A DNA stretch of 64,000 nt, taken from positions 1 to 64,000 of the forward strand of contig JAIQZO010000023.1 in assembly GCA_021777055.1 (NCBI GenBank), written 5' to 3'. A program made the position numbers and the translations under genes. The notes below the pieces were generated by a model. That model was not told where the DNA came from. It saw only the letters and a program-made list of their open reading frames with translations, and ran no database searches. The DNA is from Candidatus Anammoxibacter sp. (GTDB lineage Bacteria > Planctomycetota > Brocadiia > Brocadiales > Anammoxibacteraceae). Shown piece after piece: positions 49,275 through 56,215 of this stretch (position 1 is the first letter of the stretch; the number at the start of each line of letters is the position of its first letter).

Positions 49275-51827
49275 TTACTGGTTGATCATTGGGATGATTA
49301 TTGCAGGTTCAAGAAAATTACCTGATTCATCCTGAAAGTCGTAACGATCAGTATACAGAACGCCACGAAAACTAAAGCTTAAGTATGAGTTTCCATTGTC
49401 TACTGCTGTTTGCAACAGTTCAGTGATGTCCATGGATAAAAGTTGAACACCTGCTGGAATATCGGTGAAGGTGTGAATAAGCGATCCCACGTTCCATTCA
49501 TCTGTACTGACTACTCCATCACCCGAAAATGAGTAAACCTCGAATATTCCTCCTGGTAATCCGGGATCAAAAAACCTCCGAATAGGAATACTCAACAACG
49601 AACTTGGTAACACTCCAGACAATCCACCAATATCAAAATGAGCCACCGTACGGTCTTCTGTACCAGTTTTTACTGCATCGAAGCCAAGAAGAAAGACATT
49701 CCTACCATCATCAAAGCTTCGTAAACCCGTCATATTAGCTGGCGTAAAAATTTCCGCATCTTTTACCACACCCCAGACATCCACAAAGAAACTGAAAGGA
49801 TCTTTGTTCTTGAGGCAAACCTCAAAAGTAACATCAACAGATTCTTCTGAACTGAGCTCTCCATCTGAATATTCATCTATCTCAGGAACTGTCAACCATG
49901 CTCCTGCTCCTCCTGGTCCACCATTCGCATTTTTTAGTAAACTTTCCCCTGTGAACTCTACAACACCGAGCAAAATGTCTGAAAGTGTAATTTCATGAAG
50001 GGATATATTTGTAAGTTTTGCATCAAAACTGTATGTCCCAGCAAAACCAGAGGGACAACCCGTGGTATCAGGGGTAAATGTGTTTGTCGAAGGGTCGGGG
50101 TCGAATGTAACAAAGTCATTGATAGTTTCATGCCCCCATTCACAGATAGGATACTTTAAACCTCTAGCACAAAAACCATCGTTATCATCGTCATTCCATG
50201 TATCTATTTCATAATAAATGTGGAGATAATCTTCACCATCGCAGCCATCATTAGGTTCTCCAGGGTTCCAATTGCTGTATTCCCATGCTTCTCCAGTTAT
50301 CCATTGCCAAGTACCTTCATTTGTTTCATCAGTACCTCCAAGCCAGCAATAATGGCCAATTGGATAGACTAAGTTCTCAAACACAAAATCATTTTCTTGC
50401 TGTGATGTGATCGTTGCCAAGTAGCCCCCTATACTTTTACAGTAGTCTTTGGCCTCATGCCATGTCATGGTATTATCAAATACCTGATACCAATGGCCGT
50501 TGTCAGGATTTTGTATTCGTTTCGCGGCTTTAAGATACTTTTCAATAGATCCAATGTCGCAAGTGATGATTCCATTAGCATCACCATCAACCCGATGGTT
50601 TCCAAGCTGATCGGTGGACGGACAATCATTACTGCCTGCATCAATAGCCATACTTCCAGGCAGCAGATCATGGGTAAATGTAGCACCTCCATTGTCAGCC
50701 AAAGGTCCGATTACGGTGGTAAACACTTCAGCTGGATCGACAGTCAGGTCAGCAGTACCATTGCTTGGACATCCCGTACCATTACCCACCAGATTATGAC
50801 CTAAAGAAATTATAGTACCTGCCAAACCCTTACTACAATCAGAGCCAGAGTTATCATTTGCAGTATTCCTATTCCCCGCTACGATCGTATTTGTAAGTTC
50901 AACAATGCCTGGATTATTGGAAACAGGGTTGCCTCCACTATAAATTCCGCCTCCCCCTGGGGCTCTGTTTCCACTTACCGTACAATTAGTCAAAGTCATT
51001 TTGCCTTGAAGAAGAAAGATTCCACCGCCCACACTTGATCTGGAATAGTTGTTGCTAATTGTGCTGTTTATCATGCTTAAAGTAGCCTGGATGTTATAAA
51101 TGCCACCACCATCGCCATCTAAAGCAATATTGTTGCTTATTGTACATGCTTCTACCGATAATTCAGATTTAATATTTTCGATGCCTCCGCCACGACCCCA
51201 GGCAGTATTATTGTCAATGACACTATTTGTTATTATGGCCGTACCACCCTGACGGTTCGTAAGTCCACCGCCATTTTGATTACAATAATTACCACTTATG
51301 TTGCTATTACTTATAGCCAAAATTCCAGAGTTAAAAATGCCACCACCGGCACCAATTGTCCAGTTATGTTCAAAAATACAGTTGATTATGTCCGAAGTTC
51401 CTTCGTTATAAATGCCAGCACCATTGGAATTACCAGACTCATTTAGCCTTCCATTACTGACGGTTATATTATCGAGCACTAGTTTTCCCGTACTCGTTAC
51501 ATTAAAGATGCGAAAATCATTATGACTAGGGGATGGTCGTTCAATGGCTGTGCTTGCAGACTCCGCACCGTTTATGTGAATAGTGCTGGTAATTACTGGC
51601 AAACCGTTTGGTCCATTGTTAATGTTGTTAACGTCCGTTAGTGTATACGTACTGCTTTCCAAGTTGATCGTGTCGTCTTCGCCGTTGGAATTAGCTGTAT
51701 TGATTGCATCTATTAAACAACCAACATCGCCTGCGGGACAATTAAAAACAGCGGCATGGACAGGCTCCAATGCAACTATAATAATAGCTAATCCAATAAA
51801 AACACCTAATATTTTGGGTATCTCCAT
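49275..51827 (-). CDS. Secreted beta-helix/C-type-lectin protein
   Basis: An 850-residue secreted protein (signal peptide about 1-25, ending VHAA). Residues about 26-430 form a right-handed parallel beta-helix with CSLREA-like start (CLIDAINTANSNGEDDTINL) and repeated NSTISNN and GGGIYN rungs, ending in a choice-of-anchor-Q-like part (NGGATFTHDLLPGSMAIDAG). A C-type lectin domain follows (about 440-565; CWLGGTDETNEGTWQWITG, GEPNDGCDGEDYL). Next are the shared domain (DFVTFDPDPSTNTF ... FSFFVDVWGV) and a C-terminal DNRLRE-like module (from about 695). It is an adhesin or polysaccharide-binding candidate; no enzyme site is seen. Unlike its neighbours it lacks DUF1566. Confidence 0.85.
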   Translation of the reverse strand: MEIPKILGVFIGLAIIIVALEPVHAAVFNCPAGDVGCLIDAINTANSNGEDDTINLESSTYTLTDVNNINNGPNGLPVITSTIHINGAESASTAIERPSPSHNDFRIFNVTSTGKLVLDNITVSNGRLNESGNSNGAGIYNEGTSDIINCIFEHNWTIGAGGGIFNSGILAISNSNISGNYCNQNGGGLTNRQGGTAIITNSVIDNNTAWGRGGGIENIKSELSVEACTISNNIALDGDGGGIYNIQATLSMINSTISNNYSRSSVGGGIFLLQGKMTLTNCTVSGNRAPGGGGIYSGGNPVSNNPGIVELTNTIVAGNRNTANDNSGSDCSKGLAGTIISLGHNLVGNGTGCPSNGTADLTVDPAEVFTTVIGPLADNGGATFTHDLLPGSMAIDAGSNDCPSTDQLGNHRVDGDANGIITCDIGSIEKYLKAAKRIQNPDNGHWYQVFDNTMTWHEAKDYCKSIGGYLATITSQQENDFVFENLVYPIGHYCWLGGTDETNEGTWQWITGEAWEYSNWNPGEPNDGCDGEDYLHIYYEIDTWNDDDNDGFCARGLKYPICEWGHETINDFVTFDPDPSTNTFTPDTTGCPSGFAGTYSFDAKLTNISLHEITLSDILLGVVEFTGESLLKNANGGPGGAGAWLTVPEIDEYSDGELSSEESVDVTFEVCLKNKDPFSFFVDVWGVVKDAEIFTPANMTGLRSFDDGRNVFLLGFDAVKTGTEDRTVAHFDIGGLSGVLPSSLLSIPIRRFFDPGLPGGIFEVYSFSGDGVVSTDEWNVGSLIHTFTDIPAGVQLLSMDITELLQTAVDNGNSYLSFSFRGVLYTDRYDFQDESGNFLEPAIIIPMINQ

Positions 51828-52129
51828 TTTCCCTACCCCCCCTTTTTTTTCTAACTAATAATAAGATGAATATTTAGAAACTTTAATAATACGCTAATCC
51901 TCCTTTCAATATTAATTTACTTACAAAATAAGAAATAAATATAGCAAACTTAGATATAAATTGCTATCAGGTAATCACCCTACAAACATTCGGTTTGGTA
52001 ATTACATGACTTGAGTTATTTTTTGACCAAAAAGTTTGCGAATGGGAAGAATATAACGTAATAAGGTTGAGACACACAATTGTTCTAGATATGGAGGAGA
52101 AAATAGTGTTGATAGTGTTCTGGTTACGC

Positions 52130-52205
52130 TCTTTTATTTCACTTACGGGTGAAATCGGTACTGATATTTATACGCAATAGACAAACCACCCTACCCCGCC
52201 CCACC
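52130..52205. repeat. Cassette flank repeat, copy 5
   Basis: TTTCACTTACGGGTGAAATC, ATTTATACGCAATAGACAAA and CCACCCTACCCCGCCCCA, directly 3' of the intact cassette gene. This is the best-preserved copy. Confidence 0.6.
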
Positions 52206-52221
52206 TCTCCACATTCTAACG

Positions 52222-52467
52222 TTATTTATTAACAGTTTCTCGGGCTTTGTTAGCATGTTCAATCTTCTTAGCCATCTGTCCTTTCATCTGGTCAAACACC
52301 ATTTTGACTAGTAAACCCCAATTACGTATTGTATTCATCTCCAGCAAGCCTTTAATTGCATCCAGTGTCTCAGCCTCAACCATATCTTCCATGTCATCAA
52401 CAGTCTGGATAAACTTTTCAATTCTTTGCTCCATCTGAGCAGTTTTGATAATTTCTGTGTTGTTCAT
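52222..52467 (-). CDS. Small helical protein; intact cassette gene
   Basis: An 81-residue, highly charged, helix-prone protein (TAQMEQRIEKFIQTVDDMED, then AETLDAIKGLLEMNT and MKGQMAKKIEHANKARETVN), probably a coiled coil. The ribosome binding site GGAGG lies 8 bases before the ATG. It has no signal peptide. Four C-terminal fragments of this gene lie at 33974, 39236, 44185 and 48749, each 5' of a secreted-protein gene as this one is 5' of the 49.3-kb gene. I do not recognise the family. Its constant position suggests it was once the first gene of a two-gene unit. Confidence 0.75.
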   Translation of the reverse strand: MNNTEIIKTAQMEQRIEKFIQTVDDMEDMVEAETLDAIKGLLEMNTIRNWGLLVKMVFDQMKGQMAKKIEHANKARETVNK

Positions 52468-52491
52468 ATTGCCTCCATTTCATGAATTTCT

Positions 52492-52738
52492 GATCCGTAC
52501 TTACTCCGTATCTATGAATAAAAACAGACTAAACTAAATAAAATGATATAATAAACCCATTCGGCATTAGCACTTGCAATTACTGAATAAACGCAAACTA
52601 ATAAAACTAGATAAAAACAGGTGAAAATAAGGGAAAAACATAGGAAAATAACAAAGAATTATTTTCATAAATACCGTAGCTTCTATAATATTAAGGGTTA
52701 CCGTATACAGCCATATTATGATCCGTACTTACGCCGTA
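52492..52738. repeat. Direct repeats beside the integrase
   Basis: GATCCGTACTTACTCCGTA (52492-52510) recurs with one change at 52720-52738, overlapping the 3' end of the integrase gene. The intervening 210 bases have no ORF. Candidates for recombinase or excisionase binding sites or an attachment-site arm. Confidence 0.45.
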
Positions 52739-53889
52739 CGTACCGCGGTTGACCCCTGATTATTAATAAGGTTTTCAACATGGTTTGTAATGGCTTCTAT
52801 AGCAGTTCTCTTTGCTTTCAGACCGGAATGACTATACCTCATAGTTTGAGTTACATTTGAATGAGCAAGCAGTCCTTGGACTGTAATAATATCTGTACCA
52901 TGTTCGCGATGTAGAGTAGCGTTACTGTGTCTTAAGCAGTGGTAGGTACAATCTTGGATTCCTAACTCCTTAAACAACTTACTAAAATGCCTACTGTATT
53001 TAACAATTACTTTATTATCTACGCAATTCTCAAACAAACTTCCTTCAGACTTGTTGCCCTTAAACTTAAGAAGTTCATCTGCAAGGAATCCAGATAAAGG
53101 AATAGTAACCACCTTTCCAGTCTTCGATTGCACAAATGTTATTAGCTTGTTTTCAAAGTCTATGTCTGACCAGTCCAGCTTTACCGTCTCATTTAACCGC
53201 AGTCCGCCTAACAGCCCCATTAAAACCATCAGCCGATCCTTACCCTCTAAGCTTTCCATGAGACACTGTATCTCTGAATCAGATAATACCCTATCCCTGT
53301 TCTGCTGAATCTTCAATGCTTTCACTCCAGTGCATGGATTCTTTTCTAAAATACCTTTACGAATGGCAGTATTGAGCATATGCCGAAGGACTGCTATATC
53401 CAGGTTAATTGACCTAGGTTGAACATTATCAATCTTCTGCCTGTCTATACGGTATCGCTCCACAATAAATGGCGTCAATTTATCCAGCTGATAATGGCCA
53501 ATGTATTTAGTCAGTGACTTTATCGCTTTCTTCTTAGCTAGAAGTGTGTTTATTTTACTGCTATCTATAATCGTTAAATACTCTTCACTAAACTCCGCTA
53601 AAGTAGGTGTAGATTTTTTCTTGATAATTCCAAACCTGCCATGCTCACGTTCACTGATTAGCAATGCTAGCCTCTTCTCAGCGTCAGCCCTAGACCTGAC
53701 ATCTGGAAACGCAAATGACTGCCATTTCCTCTTGTCATCAAACAATTCAACCAGCCAGACTCCGCACTTCCTTGCATTGCCAGATTGTTTGCTGATCGGG
53801 ATATCAGAAGGGCAATATTTACCCTTCCTACTTTTGCAATCAATATCCCTGCACATCTTCGGATAATACTTTTTGAAGCGTACCGCCAT
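52729..53889 (-). CDS. Tyrosine recombinase (integrase)
   Basis: A 386-residue phage-type integrase. An N-terminal cysteine-containing arm domain (C13, C18, C26) precedes the SAM-like core-binding domain (about 96-180) and the catalytic domain (about 200-370). Catalytic residues are R231 (GGLRLNE), a lysine near 256-259 (SKTGK), H317 and R320 (HCLRHSNAT), H343 (LAHSNV) and Y352 (MRYSH). All are present, so it should be active. It stands at the left edge of the element beside direct repeats, as integrases usually stand next to att. Confidence 0.93.
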   Translation of the reverse strand: MAVRFKKYYPKMCRDIDCKSRKGKYCPSDIPISKQSGNARKCGVWLVELFDDKRKWQSFAFPDVRSRADAEKRLALLISEREHGRFGIIKKKSTPTLAEFSEEYLTIIDSSKINTLLAKKKAIKSLTKYIGHYQLDKLTPFIVERYRIDRQKIDNVQPRSINLDIAVLRHMLNTAIRKGILEKNPCTGVKALKIQQNRDRVLSDSEIQCLMESLEGKDRLMVLMGLLGGLRLNETVKLDWSDIDFENKLITFVQSKTGKVVTIPLSGFLADELLKFKGNKSEGSLFENCVDNKVIVKYSRHFSKLFKELGIQDCTYHCLRHSNATLHREHGTDIITVQGLLAHSNVTQTMRYSHSGLKAKRTAIEAITNHVENLINNQGSTAVRTA

Positions 53890-54186
53890 CTTTTTCTCAC
53901 CCCCCTCTCTATCAATAAAAATAGGCGATCAGCCAACATAGTGCAGTATGTTTACCGTCGTCTTTATACCCTGAACATTGTTCAAAGCTTCTAATACTCA
54001 TGTCTGCACACGTGCTTTAATTGCCACGTACGTACTAGCGTACTTTTCCCAGAATTGCAAATGTTTTTATCTTTTCTTGTCACTTTTTTTATAGTAGTAT
54101 TTGTTTTTAGAATCCGTTAATATTTTTCCATACATTTGCCGAAATAAAGGTTATAATAAACTAAAAGAAGGGAGAATAATCTTATA
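53890..54186. promoter_or_regulatory. Divergent promoter region
   Basis: Separates the minus-strand integrase from the plus-strand pair. A near-palindromic GTACGTACTAGCGTAC-like stretch near 54028-54045 could bind a regulator. TTGCCGAAATAAAGGTTATAATAAAC contains a plausible -10 (TATAAT) about 30-35 bases before the 54187 start. Confidence 0.45.
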
Positions 54187-54390
54187 ATGAATCAACATGT
54201 GTTAGTAAAAGATAGCGAAACATATAGTGGTCAATTTGTCGCCACAAAATCATTTGTAGACAAAGAAGTAATATGCTATGGGAATGATCCTGTAAAAGTG
54301 TCTGCCCAAGCAAAGCAAAAAGGCATAGATGACCCTGTTGTTTTTTATATACCCCAAAAAGACGTTGTTCAAATCTACCAATGCCTATAA
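54187..54390 (+). CDS. Small DUF5678-like protein
   Basis: A 67-residue protein with YSGQFVATKSFVDKEVICYG near its start and PVVFYIPQ near its end. This resembles the DUF5678 layout (a Y-x-G-x-x-V-A strand, then a strand and helix). The ribosome binding site GAAGGGAG is upstream. Its last 10 bases overlap the start of the retropepsin-like gene, so the two are translated together. The assignment to DUF5678 is from memory of such pairs and is moderate. No function is established. Confidence 0.65.
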   Translation: MNQHVLVKDSETYSGQFVATKSFVDKEVICYGNDPVKVSAQAKQKGIDDPVVFYIPQKDVVQIYQCL

Positions 54391-54800
54391 ATGATTGTCC
54401 ATTTTCGTGTTTTGATAATGTTACTTACCGTCCAGTCCTTGGATTACGAATAATTAATCCACATTCGAGCAAAGGGTATAAAACTTTTGGTATCGTAGAT
54501 ACTGGAGCAGACGAATGCGCGATCCCTGCCGCAGTTGCCCCCCTATTAGGTCACGATTTACAAAAAGGAGACATTAAGTCAATTAATACAGGGAACGGAA
54601 CAACACTGGCTTATACTCATACGACTAAATTTGAAATTTACCATCCTATTTCAGGAAAATTGTTATACACGATTGATGACACACCTATAGACTTTATGCC
54701 TAACCTCTCTATTGTTTTATTAGGTGTAAATAGTTTCTTGAGCAGGTTTATTTTAACAATAGATTATCCTGCAAAATCTTTTTCAATAAAATATTCTTAG
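54381..54800 (+). CDS. Retropepsin-like aspartic protease
   Basis: A 139-residue protein with the single-domain aspartic protease motif GIVDTGADECAIP (D40-T41-G42) and a second hydrophobic-hydrophobic-Gly strand near ILLGVNSFLSRF (here written from IVLLGVNSF). This is the layout of bacterial retropepsin-like proteases, which act as homodimers. No signal peptide or membrane helix. It overlaps the small gene before it by 10 bases. Inside a mobile element it could be cargo such as a toxin-antitoxin-like or defence pair; this is inference. Confidence 0.78.
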   Translation: MPINDCPFSCFDNVTYRPVLGLRIINPHSSKGYKTFGIVDTGADECAIPAAVAPLLGHDLQKGDIKSINTGNGTTLAYTHTTKFEIYHPISGKLLYTIDDTPIDFMPNLSIVLLGVNSFLSRFILTIDYPAKSFSIKYS

Positions 54801-54803
54801 CGC

Positions 54804-55631
54804 CTATCCAAAATTACAATACAACACCTCAACTGCTTTTGGCCTTGTTCCAGAAGGGTTAGTTCTCGTTAACCCCCTACTTACCTTATACGTCCAGTAG
54901 TCATATCTGTTCCACCCATCATACAATTCGTCATAGAGGCTGTTTTCGTAATGGCTGACCATAACTTTTGCTTTAGCACTGTTCAATAAATCTGCAAGCA
55001 TATGATGGTCTTCCTTAGAAAAACAATTCCGTCCATAATAATCCTCTGTACCAGAGTAAGGCGGGTCACAATAGAATAGAGTGTTGCAGGAATCATACTT
55101 TCTGATACATTCCGCAAATCCCAGGTTTTCAAAGGTAACATACCGTAGACGATTGCTCACGACGTCAAGGGTATCAGTTATATTTCTAAACGTTTTGGCC
55201 GGGTTTCTGCCTGTGGTACTAGGGACACTGAACCCACCAGCCTGCATATCTCCGCTAAAGCATGTACGTGACAAGTAAAACCATTCTGCCACCCTTAGCA
55301 CCTCGTCGCCCGGCAAATCGCCGTACGCCCAGCGTAAGGACAAATCTCGCCATGTGCGCCGTGAGTATGGCATCGAATTCAAAAGGCTAATCAGTCGGGT
55401 GCGTTTTTCTGGATCTTGCAGTGTTTTAAAAAAACCGATAAGGTTGCCGTTAATATCGTTTAAGACATCTACTTTAGATTCTTTCTTATAGAAAAGTAAA
55501 TGCCCTCCACCACCAAATACTTCACAGTACAATTTATGATCAGGTAGTTTTTCATTCAGCCATTGCCTTAGGAAATATTTCCCGCCTACCGAAGATACCG
55601 GAGATCTAATCTTCAAATTGTCCAACCTCAA
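54804..55631 (-). CDS. D12-class DNA adenine methyltransferase
   Basis: A 275-residue N6-adenine methylase of the Dam/MboIA type. The AdoMet motifs SSVGGKYFL (13-21) and CEVFGGGGHLLF (36-47) and the catalytic motif DPPY (D189-Y192) occur in the order expected for the alpha (D12) class. No restriction enzyme gene is adjacent, so it is an orphan methylase, common in phages and satellites. Its start overlaps the end of the AlpA-like gene by 26 bases, indicating coupling. The target sequence is unknown. Confidence 0.9.
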   Translation of the reverse strand: MRLDNLKIRSPVSSVGGKYFLRQWLNEKLPDHKLYCEVFGGGGHLLFYKKESKVDVLNDINGNLIGFFKTLQDPEKRTRLISLLNSMPYSRRTWRDLSLRWAYGDLPGDEVLRVAEWFYLSRTCFSGDMQAGGFSVPSTTGRNPAKTFRNITDTLDVVSNRLRYVTFENLGFAECIRKYDSCNTLFYCDPPYSGTEDYYGRNCFSKEDHHMLADLLNSAKAKVMVSHYENSLYDELYDGWNRYDYWTYKVSRGLTRTNPSGTRPKAVEVLYCNFG

Positions 55632-55812
55632 CAGTTTTCTTGTTTATAAAATCGTCCAACTGCATCTTTGTAAATCGGACTCTTTTACCAATTTTTACAA
55701 AAGGAATTGTTCGCTTAAAAGTCATTTGATACAAGGCTGATTTCTTTAAGCCAAGATACTCAGCGGCTTCATCTATATCTAACAATACGGATTTATGCAT
55801 AATAATTTTCAT
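55606..55812 (-). CDS. AlpA/excisionase-like HTH protein
   Basis: A 68-residue protein with a MerR-like winged helix of the HTH_17/AlpA type: DEAAEYLGLKKSALYQM, then IPFVKIGKRVRFTKMQLDDF. Such proteins act as excisionases or as activators of the integrase in satellites. It overlaps the upstream unknown gene by 20 bases and the methylase gene downstream. Confidence 0.85.
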   Translation of the reverse strand: MKIIMHKSVLLDIDEAAEYLGLKKSALYQMTFKRTIPFVKIGKRVRFTKMQLDDFINKKTVEVGQFED

Positions 55813-56215
55813 GCTCCGACCTTTCTTTAAAGATGCTTATTAATTTTAAGTTATGGTTGAAATAGTCATCTAACGTTTCCTGGAAAACTTTAATATCTTT
55901 TCCCCATTGCCCGTCTATCTTGGTTTCGATATCACCTAACTTTTGGGATAAGTCGGGGGAATTGTTTTCAGTAAATTCATATGTGCCGCTAATATAAATT
56001 TTGCTGAGTTTTTGCATACAATATTTGTGTAAGGACAGAAATTCGCCATCTTTCAAACCTGCAATCTTACCGCATTTAATAAGTCCTACCGCTTTGCCTT
56101 GCATCAATTCCAATGTTCCGCCTTTAAAAAACTCTTTTTCGCCGTTCTGGAATTTAATTTTAAAATCTTCTATAATTTTATATGTGGATAAATTTCTCAT
56201 CATATCAGCTCCCAT
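55793..56215 (-). CDS. Unknown element protein
   Basis: A 140-residue soluble protein with a beta-rich N-terminal half (YKIIEDFKIKFQNGEKEFFK) and a helical C-terminal half. It overlaps the primase-helicase gene by 16 bases and the HTH gene by 20 bases, so it belongs to the same operon. MMRNL at residue 5 offers an alternative start. No family recognised. Confidence 0.65.
   Translation of the reverse strand: MGADMMRNLSTYKIIEDFKIKFQNGEKEFFKGGTLELMQGKAVGLIKCGKIAGLKDGEFLSLHKYCMQKLSKIYISGTYEFTENNSPDLSQKLGDIETKIDGQWGKDIKVFQETLDDYFNHNLKLISIFKERSEHENYYA

Noticed and set aside
28226..52738. Cassette array as an integron with the nearby tyrosine recombinase
   Set aside because: The recombinase looks like a phage integrase without an integron-type insert, cassettes are multi-kilobase with their own promoters, and no attC-like sites adjoin each gene. 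The recombinase more likely serves the element on its other side.
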